Both the position numbers and the translations under genes were made by a program. The notes below the pieces were generated by a model. The model ran no database searches, had not been told where the DNA came from, and worked only from the letters and a program-made list of their open reading frames with translations. Positions 17,738-27,324 of a stretch of 48,141 nt of DNA are shown piece by piece; position 1 is the first letter of the stretch, and each line of letters opens with the position of its first letter. Origin of the DNA: Bacillota bacterium. GTDB lineage: Bacteria; Bacillota; Clostridia; Lachnospirales; Cellulosilyticaceae. Location: positions 1-48,141 of the forward strand of contig JAEYPM010000021.1 of assembly GCA_023410675.1 (NCBI GenBank), given 5' to 3'.

Positions 17738-18856
17738 CTAAAACATTGTATCTTCCTTACTTGCTGCTACGCTTAGTACAAGGCCCATCCCCATCATATT
17801 GGCCCATAATGAGCTTCCTCCTGAACTTATGAATGGAATGGTAAGCCCAGTATTTGGTAATAGGTCTGATGCAACACCCATATTTACGAAAGATTGAAAG
17901 GCAATCATTCCTATATATCCTACTACAATCAATTTCCCAAAATCATCTGGTGCTGCTCTGGCAATCCATAGCCCCCTTACAATAAGTAATAGTATTAATA
18001 AAACAACGATCAAAATGCCTATAAATCCAAATTCTTCTGCTATGACAGCCATAATAAAGTCATTTTGAGATTCAGGTAAATAATTAAGTTGACTAATAGA
18101 CCCTTGGTAAAGTCCTTTTCCCCTTAAGCCTCCTGACCCAATTGCTTGCTTTGACTTGTAAGTTTGATCACTGGCTTTTTCACTGTCCTCTCCATTTAGT
18201 TTATCTAGAATTCTTTGTCTTTGATAAGGCTTTAATATAATTTGATCTTCATCCTTAATAATGTATATAAACAAACTGCCCATCACTAAAAATCCTACAA
18301 GTGCTACTGTCATTATATATTTTATCTTTAGTTTACTTACAAATAATTGTATCACTAATATAACAATAAAAACAATACTTGTTGATAAATTAGGTTGCCT
18401 ATTTACCAAAATAAAAGGAACAAACTCAAAAGCACCTATAAGTATGATAGGCCATATTGTATTAATCTTTTCATTGTATTTAGCAATGAGCTTTCCACAA
18501 CAAAGAGCAACACTGATCTTAGCAAATTCTGATGGTTGAATTGGCATAGGCCCAATCATAATCCATCTTTCAGCCCCCCCCCTATTAATACCCAGAATAA
18601 ATACAGATATAAGTACAAGGATTGTAGCGATATAAATCACTAGATACCAATCCCCTAGCAGATGATAATCAATACACATGACCACAAGCATAAGAAGAAA
18701 TCCTAATATAAAAAACACAACTTGCTTAGTAACTATATTTGTATCACCTGAATAAGCTGTTGCACTACTAATAGCAATAGTACCTATTCCAATTAATATG
18801 CACATAAGCAGAACTAACCATATATCTATTCTCTTAAGCCTCTCTAACTTAAACAT
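17738..18856 (-). CDS. rodA: Rod-shape SEDS protein RodA (peptidoglycan glycosyltransferase)
   Basis: This 372-residue polytopic protein of the FtsW/RodA/SpoVE family has about ten membrane helices. Typical blocks are RGGAERWI, QPSEFAKI, NRQPNLSTSIVF and the C-terminal TGLTIPFISSGGSSLWANM. It polymerises lipid II with the class B PBP encoded upstream in the same cluster. The ribosome site (AAAGGA) is about 14 bases from the ATG, longer than usual. A hairpin between minE and this gene may lower its expression. Confidence 0.92.
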   Translation of the reverse strand: MFKLERLKRIDIWLVLLMCILIGIGTIAISSATAYSGDTNIVTKQVVFFILGFLLMLVVMCIDYHLLGDWYLVIYIATILVLISVFILGINRGGAERWIMIGPMPIQPSEFAKISVALCCGKLIAKYNEKINTIWPIILIGAFEFVPFILVNRQPNLSTSIVFIVILVIQLFVSKLKIKYIMTVALVGFLVMGSLFIYIIKDEDQIILKPYQRQRILDKLNGEDSEKASDQTYKSKQAIGSGGLRGKGLYQGSISQLNYLPESQNDFIMAVIAEEFGFIGILIVVLLILLLIVRGLWIARAAPDDFGKLIVVGYIGMIAFQSFVNMGVASDLLPNTGLTIPFISSGGSSLWANMMGMGLVLSVAASKEDTMF

Positions 18857-18882
18857 ATAAACTTTGTTTTCCTTTCTTGTTG

Positions 18883-18913
18883 ATAAAAGAGCAGCACTTA
18901 ACTGCTCTTTTAT
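18883..18913 (-). terminator. Hairpin between minE and rodA
   Basis: ATAAAAGAGCAG (18883-18894) pairs perfectly with CTGCTCTTTTAT (18902-18913), a 12-bp stem with a 7-base loop. Read on the minus strand it starts just after the minE stop and ends in TTTTAT. It looks like a partial terminator or attenuator inside the cluster. Confidence 0.6.
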
Positions 18914-18914
18914 A

Positions 18915-19196
18915 TTACTTCACCTTTTTTAGACTTTTTATAGGGATATTTGCTGATAAGACAGGAGCCTTTTTCCCACCTTCTTCATACTGCATATTAG
19001 AAATTTCCATATTAAACTCATCTGTATCAATATCAACATATTTAGATATAACAGCTAAAATATCTGCTCTCATCATTTCTAAAAGCTCTGTTGAACAGTT
19101 CATACGATCATGAATTAATACAAGCTTAAGTCTATCCTTAGCTACTGATCCAGACTTGTTCTTTTTACCAAATAATTTATTAAAATCCAGCATCAT
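18915..19196 (-). CDS. minE: Cell division topological specificity factor MinE
   Basis: This 93-residue protein is of normal length. The anti-MinCD helix region (AKDRLKLVLIHDRMNCS) and the topological-specificity dimer domain (EMMRADILAVISKYVDIDTDEFNMEIS) are clear. MinE stimulates MinD ATPase and drives oscillation. Two ATG codons (19196, 19193) follow a GGGGGG ribosome site, so the start is uncertain by one residue. It lies 20 bases after minD. Confidence 0.92.
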   Translation of the reverse strand: MMLDFNKLFGKKNKSGSVAKDRLKLVLIHDRMNCSTELLEMMRADILAVISKYVDIDTDEFNMEISNMQYEEGGKKAPVLSANIPIKSLKKVK

Positions 19197-19216
19197 AATC
19201 CCCCCTCTTATTATGT

Positions 19217-20014
19217 TTATTTACTAAACCCAAATACTTTTTTAATTTTATCCACTATTCCACCATTAGCATTTAAATCTAAGAAAGGTTCTTCATTTCC
19301 TTCTATTCTATTTGCAATGTTTCTAAAGGCTTTTCCAGCAAGGGAATGGTTTTCTGCTGCTGCAGGCTCTCCCTTATTTGTAGTAATTACAATTGTCTCA
19401 TCATCTGGAACAACTCCTATTAAATCTATCGCAAGTATTTCTACTACATCCTCAATGGGCATCATATCTCCACGTTTAACCATATTCATTCTTATACGAT
19501 TAATAATGAGCTGAGAGTTAGATACACCATTTGCCTCAAGAAGCCCAATAATTCTATCTGCATCTCTAACTGCTGATACCTCTGGCGTTGTGATTACTAA
19601 AGCTCTATCTGCTCCAGCTATTGCATTTTTAAAGCCCTGTTCAATACCCGCTGGGCAATCAAGGATAACATAATCAAATTCTTCTTTTAAACTCTGGCAT
19701 AATTTCTTCATTTGTTCTGGACTAACTGAATCTTTATCTCTGGTTTGTGCTGCAGGAATAAGATAAAGACCTTCATAACGCTTGTCCTTAATTAAGGCCT
19801 GCTTTAATCTACATCTACCTTCTACCACATCTACAACATCATAGACTATTCTATTTTCTAGACCCATCACAACATCTAGATTTCTAAGACCAATATCTGC
19901 ATCAATCAAAACAACTTGTCTACCTGATAGAGCAAGTGCTGTTCCTATATTGGCCGATGTTGTAGTCTTTCCAACGCCACCTTTTCCTGAGGTAACTACT
20001 ATTACTTCACTCAT
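19217..20014 (-). CDS. minD: Septum site-determining protein MinD
   Basis: This 265-residue ParA/MinD ATPase has the deviant Walker A KGGVGKTT, DADIGLRNLDVVMGLENRIVYDVVDV and DCPAGIE. Its C-terminal amphipathic membrane-targeting helix is VDKIKKVFGFSK. It recruits MinC to the membrane. The frame extends to 20038, but AAGGGGG lies 7 bases before the ATG at 20014, which is taken as the start. It is followed by minE. Confidence 0.95.
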   Translation of the reverse strand: MSEVIVVTSGKGGVGKTTTSANIGTALALSGRQVVLIDADIGLRNLDVVMGLENRIVYDVVDVVEGRCRLKQALIKDKRYEGLYLIPAAQTRDKDSVSPEQMKKLCQSLKEEFDYVILDCPAGIEQGFKNAIAGADRALVITTPEVSAVRDADRIIGLLEANGVSNSQLIINRIRMNMVKRGDMMPIEDVVEILAIDLIGVVPDDETIVITTNKGEPAAAENHSLAGKAFRNIANRIEGNEEPFLDLNANGGIVDKIKKVFGFSK

Positions 20015-20058
20015 ATATGCCCCCTTGTGCTGCTTCATTATTTTATTATCTCATATAT

Positions 20059-20724
20059 TTATTTTAACATATCATTAATAGATTTCAAATCTATTTGATC
20101 AACATATATTTGCTCTTGTTGAATATATGCTATCTGAGGAATCTGCTCTTTTTTACCATACACTGTATCTCCATCTGGAGACTGTGCCACTATATTTCTT
20201 AGACCTATCTGGAGGGCATACATGCCTAGTGCAACAATAAAAGGTTTTGATACATTTAAATTAAGTCCAGCATGTACTTTTCCCTTTAAAGCACCTAGGA
20301 TAATAATATTCCCTCCAGCTGTTATAAGACCTCCTGGATTAACATCACCAAGTACTACAATATTTCCATGATATTGTATATGCTGTCCAGAACGAACAAT
20401 ACCGTAATGAAAATGAGTATGAGATGTCTGGTCATCATAAGATTGATTAGTATTGACAATTAAGTCATTCTCAAGTTCATGAAGAAAAGATATATTAAGA
20501 ATATTTTGATTCCTAAGAAGAGTAAGTAATCTGTCTTGCTCTTCCCTTGTAAGCGTTCTTCCTTTAAATCGTATACTTACTTTAGAACCTTTAAAAAACT
20601 TTTTTGAGGCATTCAACTTATCAATAAATTCAGATAGTACCACATCGAAGTCTGCCAAATCATCCATTAATACAGTAATGCCATCACCAGTTCCCTTAAA
20701 AACTACCAAGTTCTTTTCACTCAT
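20059..20724 (-). CDS. minC: Septum site-determining protein MinC
   Basis: This 221-residue FtsZ-polymerisation inhibitor has an N-terminal SpoVS-like/MinC_N region. The right-handed beta-helix MinC_C domain (about 105-205) shows VRSGQHIQYHGNIVVLGDVNPGG and GNIIILGALKGKVHAG. GGAGGAG lies just before the ATG. It sits 10 bases after the PBP gene and 44 before minD. Confidence 0.93.
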   Translation of the reverse strand: MSEKNLVVFKGTGDGITVLMDDLADFDVVLSEFIDKLNASKKFFKGSKVSIRFKGRTLTREEQDRLLTLLRNQNILNISFLHELENDLIVNTNQSYDDQTSHTHFHYGIVRSGQHIQYHGNIVVLGDVNPGGLITAGGNIIILGALKGKVHAGLNLNVSKPFIVALGMYALQIGLRNIVAQSPDGDTVYGKKEQIPQIAYIQQEQIYVDQIDLKSINDMLK

Positions 20725-20734
20725 AGCTCCTCCT

Positions 20735-23700
20735 CTATTCTCTAAATGTATTGTCCAAACTATTTTGCCCTATTGGTTCATCTAGTCTATAATAGCTTTT
20801 TAAGATATCTTCTGCTATAATACTGCCATATTTGCCTAATCCATCTGCGTTGTATATTGATACAACTATAGCTATTTCAGGTTTCTCATATGGGGCAAAA
20901 CCCACAAACCATGCATGTTCATGCCGAGTTCCTTCTTGAGCTGTGCCTGTTTTTCCTGCTACCTTAAATGGCATTTGGGTAAAATAATTTCTTGCAGTGC
21001 CCTCATTTCCTTGAGTTACCTCAAGCATTCCTTCATGTATTATCTTCAGTACATCTTCTGAGACATTTAAATCCTTATTTTTCTTTACAGGTCTTTCAAC
21101 ATATTCTTTTGCATTTTTTTCATCATAAATACCATTAACGAGTTTAAGATCAAACAGTTCCTTTCCATTTGCAATACCTGCAATATATCTTGCAATCTGT
21201 ACAGGTGTATAGGCATTTTTGTCTTGACCTATCGCTGTACGTACTGTCGCTCCATCTGTCCAATCCAGTTCTAAATTGCTTAAAAGATTATCTGCTATAG
21301 TGCGTGATAAATTTCCCTTTACTTTTTTAATCACATATTGTTTATAATAATCTTTTTTAGTATCTAGTTCGTTAATTCGTTTATTAAGCTCAGCAACTAG
21401 CTCTGGATTTGTGTTTTGCCTTAGTTCTCTCCTATATAATACTGTATAAGCATAATCATATGCATCAATAATACTATTTTCATTAAGTCCCTCAAGACTT
21501 TCTTCAATTAATATATCTATATTATTGGTCATCATTTTATCAAGATTATGTGTAAGGTTTGCTTTGGTCTTTGCTCTTAATGATGTATTTGATAAGTCAT
21601 CCATAACACCATTAACAATATCGTTAATCGTTGTATGCAAATTTAACTGTAAGTAGCTTTGCATATCTCCTAAAGACTCTTCTATAATTTCATCCATATG
21701 AGGTTCTAAAGCATCTTGAAGAATCGGATCTATATTTCTCTTTAATTCGTACTGCATTAAATAATCTATTTTACCATTAATATCTTGTGCATAAGCATCA
21801 CCTAATGGATAAATCCCCTTTTCTAGAGTCTTTCTTATTTCAGAAGCTTTATTTTTTCTTTCTTCTTCATCCATATCCTTGACATAATTAAGTTGCATCG
21901 TTATTTGTGAACGGACTAAATTTTTAGGTGTTGATACATTAGGATTTGTTTCTGAAATTTCAATGCCACTTTTTTCATTAAGTCCAAACATATCAACATA
22001 TTTTGTAAGGGTCTCAATTCCTCCATATGGGGTCTTACTCTTCTGATTTAATCTATAAGCTACTTCATAAAAATAATAGTTACAAGATACTTCTAATGCT
22101 CTATAAATATTTGTAGAGCCATGTCCACCTCCTGAACGTGAATGTACCCAACATCTTGGATAAGGACTACCAGCTTTGGTAAAAACACCTGTATCATATA
22201 TAACTGTACTTGGGGTAATAACGCCTTCTTCAAGTCCAGCTATACCTGTAATCATCTTAAAAGTAGATCCTGGTGCTTTTGGTGTTCTTACGGCTCTGTT
22301 TAATAAAATGCTTCTTTTATCCATATCATCAGACAACATCGTATAATAAGTATTAAAATTGCTGATCATTTGGTTGCTATCAAATGAAGGATATCCCACA
22401 ATTGCTAATACTTCACCTGTATTAACATCGGTCACTACTGCAGAAGCACTAAATGGATCTACAGCTATCTGACTTGGTTTTAGACTGCCATTTTCAAACA
22501 GTCCAATTAAAATACCTTCCACATTTCCATGCCTATTACTTTTAATAGAATTAATGGTATCTTCACTTAACTGTATACTGTTTTGCTCATGCATAGCGAG
22601 TAGAATGTCTTTCAGTGTACAGTTTGGATTATCTTCTTCTAGCCATTGTAACAGCAATTGTTTACGCGACATTTCTTTTCGAACATATTCATCAATATTC
22701 ATGTATTCTTCATTTAGCAAATCATAGATTTGTCTTTGCGTTGTATTAGGCTGTGCTTCTTTCATTATATCAATGGAAAGCTGATTACTTTCTATCATTG
22801 AAATGACTACATCCTTCCCCGAAAGAGCTTTTACTGTGGTAGAACCACCTTTAAGCCTCTCAGCTATTGCCTCACTTAATCTCTTTTGAATACTATTATA
22901 GGTATCTCTTTGTAGATCTAAATCTATTGTTAGAAAAACATTATTCCCTTTTATTTCTTCCTTTGTTTCAATCGTTCTTACTCTTCTTCCAAAATCATCA
23001 ACTTCCGCTATTTCAATTCCTTTTTTCCCTTTAAGTTCAGATTCCATTGTTTCTTCGATGCCCATTTGCCCAACAATGTCATCTTTATCGTAACCTAAGT
23101 CCTTCATACTTTCATACTGCATCTCTGTAATCGTTCGTGTATAACCAATAATATTACCTAAGAGTTCTCCTTCAGGGTAGTATCTAACAGGCTGAACATC
23201 AACATTAATTCCTGGATATTTATTATGATTTTCTTCTAGTATGGCTACTGTCTTTGGTGAAACATCCATAGCTAATGTCACAAGCTTATATTTGTAATAA
23301 GCAAGCTTATAAATTTCAGTTCTTAATGCTATAATTTTACGAGCATCTTCATCAGATAGAGACTCATTAATCTGATATATATCTCTTAAATAATTAAATA
23401 ACTCAGGTGCTGTATAGGTCATCAGTTCCTGTCTATGTTCTTTATCATTTGCTGGTATATTATAGATAAAACTTTTAATCTCTGTTTCATTGCCAGTAAA
23501 AACAAAAGGAGTTTTTTCTGAAATAGGAATGTTATCTATATATTGATCGTTATTATCTATAATGGTATTAGCAACATCAAGCAAAACCTGATTTAATTGA
23601 TCCTTATTTCTATTTATCTCATCTTGTTTCATTTTGACCTGTTGATCAAATTTAATGACATTAGTGGGTTTATTAATGGCCAGCGGTCTACCATACCTGT

Positions 23701-23902
23701 CAAAAATGAGCCCCCTAGTTGCTGGGATCTCTATTTCCCTTTCTACACTTGCTCTTAAGCCATATGCATATTTACTATGTTCTATAATCTGCAATCGATA
23801 AAATTGCAATATTACTGCACTGTACATAAGTAAAATAACAATAAATAAGTAAAAAATCCTTTCTTTAAAAATAGGGAGGATATTGTTTAACAATCTCTTC
23901 AC
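20735..23902 (-). CDS. mrdA: Class B penicillin-binding protein 2 with two long insertions
   Basis: This 1055-residue transpeptidase partners RodA in side-wall growth. It has one N-terminal membrane helix (about 15-37), a dimerisation region from ~55 (PATRGLIFDRYGRPLA) and a transpeptidase domain with the serine in S546TFK, S606CN and K984TG. Usual PBP2 proteins are about 600-750 residues. Here ~125 extra helical residues lie between TIDLDLQ (about 325-331) and the catalytic domain start near 480. About 200 more, largely alpha-helical and charged, sit at ~665-875 between SxN and KTG. The start is GTG at 23902, with AGGAGGG 7 bases upstream. It follows mreD by 12 bases. Confidence 0.9.
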   Translation of the reverse strand: MKRLLNNILPIFKERIFYLFIVILLMYSAVILQFYRLQIIEHSKYAYGLRASVEREIEIPATRGLIFDRYGRPLAINKPTNVIKFDQQVKMKQDEINRNKDQLNQVLLDVANTIIDNNDQYIDNIPISEKTPFVFTGNETEIKSFIYNIPANDKEHRQELMTYTAPELFNYLRDIYQINESLSDEDARKIIALRTEIYKLAYYKYKLVTLAMDVSPKTVAILEENHNKYPGINVDVQPVRYYPEGELLGNIIGYTRTITEMQYESMKDLGYDKDDIVGQMGIEETMESELKGKKGIEIAEVDDFGRRVRTIETKEEIKGNNVFLTIDLDLQRDTYNSIQKRLSEAIAERLKGGSTTVKALSGKDVVISMIESNQLSIDIMKEAQPNTTQRQIYDLLNEEYMNIDEYVRKEMSRKQLLLQWLEEDNPNCTLKDILLAMHEQNSIQLSEDTINSIKSNRHGNVEGILIGLFENGSLKPSQIAVDPFSASAVVTDVNTGEVLAIVGYPSFDSNQMISNFNTYYTMLSDDMDKRSILLNRAVRTPKAPGSTFKMITGIAGLEEGVITPSTVIYDTGVFTKAGSPYPRCWVHSRSGGGHGSTNIYRALEVSCNYYFYEVAYRLNQKSKTPYGGIETLTKYVDMFGLNEKSGIEISETNPNVSTPKNLVRSQITMQLNYVKDMDEEERKNKASEIRKTLEKGIYPLGDAYAQDINGKIDYLMQYELKRNIDPILQDALEPHMDEIIEESLGDMQSYLQLNLHTTINDIVNGVMDDLSNTSLRAKTKANLTHNLDKMMTNNIDILIEESLEGLNENSIIDAYDYAYTVLYRRELRQNTNPELVAELNKRINELDTKKDYYKQYVIKKVKGNLSRTIADNLLSNLELDWTDGATVRTAIGQDKNAYTPVQIARYIAGIANGKELFDLKLVNGIYDEKNAKEYVERPVKKNKDLNVSEDVLKIIHEGMLEVTQGNEGTARNYFTQMPFKVAGKTGTAQEGTRHEHAWFVGFAPYEKPEIAIVVSIYNADGLGKYGSIIAEDILKSYYRLDEPIGQNSLDNTFRE

Positions 23903-23914
23903 ATAAGTGCCCTC

Positions 23915-24427
23915 CTAATCAAAAATATTTCTTGTCTTCCTTTCATACACTTCTAGTTTCTCATTTATCAAATACATGAGTTGATATACAATTAAAGATA
24001 AAGTAATAGTATAGATTAATTCTGGAATAATTATTGACCTAACAAAAAATAAAAAGTTTAATTTACCGCGCATAATAAAATTAAGCATGTGATAAAAACT
24101 TAATGCGAAACTTGAAAACATGGTACATAAAAAAGGAAGAATAAAATTTTCCCTGTAAAAATTAGCATTAAACTTCCCACATATATAACCAATCAAACTA
24201 TAAATAAGTATCATAGGACCTAATGCTATGCCAAAACTAATGTCATGGAGAATACCACTCACACACCCAATTATTGTAGCTTCCTTACTCCCTCTTAATA
24301 GAGCAAAAGAAACAATAATCATTATCATAAAATTAGGTGCAATATCACCAATTCGTATCACGTCAACCAATGCCGCATCCATGACATGTACAAGTAATAG
24401 CATTATTCCTACCACAAAGATTCTCAT
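23915..24427 (-). CDS. mreD: Rod shape-determining protein MreD
   Basis: This 170-residue integral membrane protein has five to six helices. IRIGDIAPNFMIMIIVSFALLRGSKE and GCVSGILHDISFG are the usual MreD blocks. It links MreC and the cytoskeleton to PBP2/RodA. It is encoded between mreC and PBP2, with GGAG before the ATG. Confidence 0.9.
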   Translation of the reverse strand: MRIFVVGIMLLLVHVMDAALVDVIRIGDIAPNFMIMIIVSFALLRGSKEATIIGCVSGILHDISFGIALGPMILIYSLIGYICGKFNANFYRENFILPFLCTMFSSFALSFYHMLNFIMRGKLNFLFFVRSIIIPELIYTITLSLIVYQLMYLINEKLEVYERKTRNIFD

Positions 24428-24442
24428 ATGTTACTCCTACCC

Positions 24443-25261
24443 CTAATTGTTTTTTGTTTGCATAACAAGTATTTCTTTTATATGCTTAAAGTCAACAAAA
24501 GATCTAATATAAGCATATTGCGTTAAACCATCTTTACCTGTAACTACTTCTTCAACTGTTCCTACTGGAATACCTGGTGGATATATTGAACTTAGGTGAG
24601 AAGTAACAATTTGATCGCCTTTGATAATTTCTGAAGAACTATCAATTTCCAATATTGTTAGCCCATCATTAACACGTTCAATATCCCCTCTTAATATTCC
24701 TATATCTCCTGTTCTTACAACTTTAACACTCGCAGAACTTCTATCATCCATAATAGTAAGTACTTTTGAAGATAATGGGTATACTTCTATGACATGTCCT
24801 ACTAACCCTCCATCTGATAAAATAACATCATTTTCACTTATGCTGTTCATAGACCCCTTGTCTATAGTAAAAACCTTATACCAGTTCCCTGTTTCCTTAC
24901 CTATAACATTACTTCCTACAGAAGGATATTCACTATATTTTTGTTTCATATCTAATAGTTTTTTTAGATTATTATTTTCGTCCTTATATTCTTCTAATAT
25001 GGAGTTCTCGTAGGTTAAACGTGAATTTTCCTTTTTTAGCAAATCATTTTCTGTAAGTAAGTCTTCAACCTGTTGAAATTTACTAAAAATGTCATGACTA
25101 CTGTTACGTACAAAAGAAATACCCTTCTGAAATGGGAACATTAAATAATCTACACCTACACTTATAATAGGAATGTCAAATTTTGTACCTATAAGTATTA
25201 CTATCGCTAAAGCTGAAACCATAACAGCCGCTATTTTCTTAAACTTCTTATTTACTTTCAC
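24443..25261 (-). CDS. mreC: Rod shape-determining protein MreC
   Basis: This 272-residue bitopic protein has a membrane helix at about 10-27 and a coiled coil at about 60-95 (VEDLLTENDLLKKENSRLTYENS). The extracytoplasmic beta-barrel domain that organises PBP2 has ILSDGGLVGHVIEV and VTSHLSSIYPPGIPVG. The start is GTG with AAGGAG 8 bases upstream. It lies 20 bases after mreB. Confidence 0.93.
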   Translation of the reverse strand: MKVNKKFKKIAAVMVSALAIVILIGTKFDIPIISVGVDYLMFPFQKGISFVRNSSHDIFSKFQQVEDLLTENDLLKKENSRLTYENSILEEYKDENNNLKKLLDMKQKYSEYPSVGSNVIGKETGNWYKVFTIDKGSMNSISENDVILSDGGLVGHVIEVYPLSSKVLTIMDDRSSASVKVVRTGDIGILRGDIERVNDGLTILEIDSSSEIIKGDQIVTSHLSSIYPPGIPVGTVEEVVTGKDGLTQYAYIRSFVDFKHIKEILVMQTKNN

Positions 25262-25281
25262 GGCTCTCGCTCCTTGTGTTC

Positions 25282-26289
25282 TTAATGATCAGCAAATATA
25301 GCTGCCCACTTTTCTATATCTTCAAGTGCGTATCCTGTTCCTTTGGCTACACAATCTAGTGGATCTTCTGCAATATTTACAGGCATGCCTGTTTCTATGC
25401 TTATTAATGTATCTAATCCTGTTAGAAGTGCTCCACCTCCTGTTAGCATAATACCACTTTCCATAATATCAGCTGAAAGCTCTGGCGGCGTTTTCTCTAG
25501 TGTATATTTTATTGCATCTATGATTGCATTTACAGGTTCTTTAATTGCTTCTGTCACTTCTTTAGAAGTAATAGTAAGGGTTTTAGGAAGACCTGACACT
25601 AAATCTCTTCCTCGTATTTCCATTGTAGATTCTTCTCCTATTGAATAAGCTGCACCAATAGAAATTTTAATTTGTTCTGCTGTCCTTTCACCAATCATTA
25701 AATTATATTCTTTTTTGATGTATGAAACGATATATTGATCAAATTCATCTCCTGCTACACGTAATGATCTACTAGCTACTATTCCTCCTAAAGAAATAAC
25801 TGCTACATCTGTGGTTCCACCACCAATGTCAACAACCATGTTCCCTGTAGGTTCTTCTACTCTCAGTCTTGCACCAATAGCTGCTGCCATAGGTTCTTCC
25901 ATAATAAGTGCTTTTTTGGCTCCAGCTTTTTGTGTTGCTTCTTCTACTGCCCTTCTTTCTACAGAAGTGACACCAGATGGTACGCAGACAATAACTCTTG
26001 GTTTTGGCCCAATAAATGACTTTTTATGTGCCTTTCCAATAAAATATCTTAGCATAGCTTCTGTTGTATTAAAATCAGCAATAACACCATCTTTCAAAGG
26101 CCTTATCGCTACTATATTTCCAGGAGTTCTCCCTATCATTTGTTTTGCTTCATCACCAACAGCTAATACTTGATTTGTCTTTTCCTTAATAGCAACAACT
26201 GATGGTTCATTTACTACAATTCCTTTACCTTTTACAAAAACAAGTGTATTTGCTGTTCCAAGGTCTATACCCATATCTTTTCCAAACAT
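25282..26289 (-). CDS. mreB: Rod shape-determining actin homologue MreB
   Basis: This 335-residue bacterial actin has the MreB signatures MGIDLGTANTLVFVKGKGIV, the adenosine/phosphate loops (VVDIGGGTTDVAVISLGG) and GIMLTGGGALL. It forms membrane filaments that guide the elongation machinery. It is the first gene of the shape/division cluster. AGGAGG precedes the ATG, and the leader is about 130 bases from the proposed promoter. Confidence 0.96.
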   Translation of the reverse strand: MFGKDMGIDLGTANTLVFVKGKGIVVNEPSVVAIKEKTNQVLAVGDEAKQMIGRTPGNIVAIRPLKDGVIADFNTTEAMLRYFIGKAHKKSFIGPKPRVIVCVPSGVTSVERRAVEEATQKAGAKKALIMEEPMAAAIGARLRVEEPTGNMVVDIGGGTTDVAVISLGGIVASRSLRVAGDEFDQYIVSYIKKEYNLMIGERTAEQIKISIGAAYSIGEESTMEIRGRDLVSGLPKTLTITSKEVTEAIKEPVNAIIDAIKYTLEKTPPELSADIMESGIMLTGGGALLTGLDTLISIETGMPVNIAEDPLDCVAKGTGYALEDIEKWAAIFADH

Positions 26290-26424
26290 CTTTAAGTCCT
26301 CCTATTAAAATCCAGATTATGGCTCATATTTAGATTTGTTTTTTAAAATAAGTTCAAATAGTGTAAATAACTATCTACTTTATGAGTTCTATATATGAAG
26401 AATACACAAATTCCCATACATAAC

Positions 26425-26453
26425 ATGATACAGTTTTTTTTTATGTTTTTCAA
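26425..26453 (-). promoter_or_regulatory. Promoter of the mreB cluster
   Basis: On the minus strand, TTGAAA (26453-26448), an exact 17-base spacer that is mostly A, and TATCAT (26430-26425) with TG directly before it form a good housekeeping promoter. The A-tract spacer is distinctive. Confidence 0.55.
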
Positions 26454-26479
26454 CACTGAACATCTAATTATAATAAAAA

Positions 26480-26539
26480 AATCTATATTTTGTAAATCTG
26501 TAATCTATATATAGAAATATAAGTATAAATATAGATTAC
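26480..26539 (-). terminator. radC terminator with two competing stems
   Basis: One stem pairs 26500-26510 with 26529-26539 (GTAATCTATAT/ATATAGATTAC). The alternative pairs 26480-26490 with 26527-26537 (AATCTATATTT/AAATATAGATT) and, on the minus strand, runs straight into TTTTTT. They share the right arm and exclude each other. The radC stop is inside the right arm. Confidence 0.45.
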
Positions 26540-27219
26540 ATATACCCAGATTCTTTCAAACTTGTGTATATTTTATCTCCTATTATAATGTGATCAATCA
26601 AAACAATACCAATGAGCTCTCCCGCCTTTTGCAGTCTTCCTGTGATAAGAATATCTTCTTTACTTGGCGTAGGATCACCACTTGGATGGTTATGCAGTAC
26701 CAAAATACTGTTGGCAGATTTTTGTATGGCTAATTTATATACTTCTCTAGGATGTACTATAGAACTTGTGAGACTTCCAACAAATATGGTTTTATGCTCA
26801 ATCATCTTATTTTTTGCGTCCAATAACACTGTAATAAAGCATTCTTGTTTTTTATGTCTAATTTGTTCCATAAAATAATTGGCTATATCTTTTGGAGAAG
26901 TCACTTTTAAACTCTCTGAATACTTTTCTTTTGATATCCTTTTTGATAATTCTAAAAGACTTATAATCTGTATTGCTTTAACATTTCCTATCCCTTTTAT
27001 TTTTGTCAGCTCATCGTAGGACATATTATAAAGCGATAACAAAGATGGAGTATTGCCATTTAGACATAATAATTGATGAGATAACTCTAATACATTGCAA
27101 TTAGTAGTTCCACTTCTAAGCAAAATAGCAAGGAGTTCAGTATCTGTTAATGCTTCTATCCCTAACTTTTCATATTTTTCATAAGGTCTACTATAGTATG
27201 GCTTATCTACTATTCTCAT
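26536..27219 (-). CDS. radC: RadC family JAMM-motif protein
   Basis: This 227-residue protein has an N-terminal helix-hairpin-helix part (LTDTELLAILLRSGT, KIKGIGNVKAIQ) and a JAB1/MPN metalloprotease-like domain with LHNHPSGDPTPSKED, the zinc-binding HxHxxxDxxxS pattern. The historical link to DNA repair is weak and the substrate is unknown. The frame extends to 27279, but the ATG at 27219 has a GGGAGA ribosome site and begins the conserved MRIVDKP. It is often found beside mreB in Firmicutes. Confidence 0.9.
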   Translation of the reverse strand: MRIVDKPYYSRPYEKYEKLGIEALTDTELLAILLRSGTTNCNVLELSHQLLCLNGNTPSLLSLYNMSYDELTKIKGIGNVKAIQIISLLELSKRISKEKYSESLKVTSPKDIANYFMEQIRHKKQECFITVLLDAKNKMIEHKTIFVGSLTSSIVHPREVYKLAIQKSANSILVLHNHPSGDPTPSKEDILITGRLQKAGELIGIVLIDHIIIGDKIYTSLKESGYM

Positions 27220-27324
27220 AAATATCTCCCTATTACAATCTGTTAGAATTATTGCCAATTTTTTTCTAAAACATACCATTATATTTTATAGTAAATATAT
27301 ATTTCATCTGCTCACATTAAAAGA

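Noticed and set aside
18261..18539. 92-residue plus-strand frame
   Set aside because: It is a shadow of the hydrophobic rodA gene.
24621..25013. 130-residue plus-strand frame
   Set aside because: It is a shadow of mreC on the opposite strand.
25811..26173. 120-residue plus-strand frame
   Set aside because: It lies wholly opposite mreB, whose sequence and motifs are certain, and has no ribosome site or recognisable composition.
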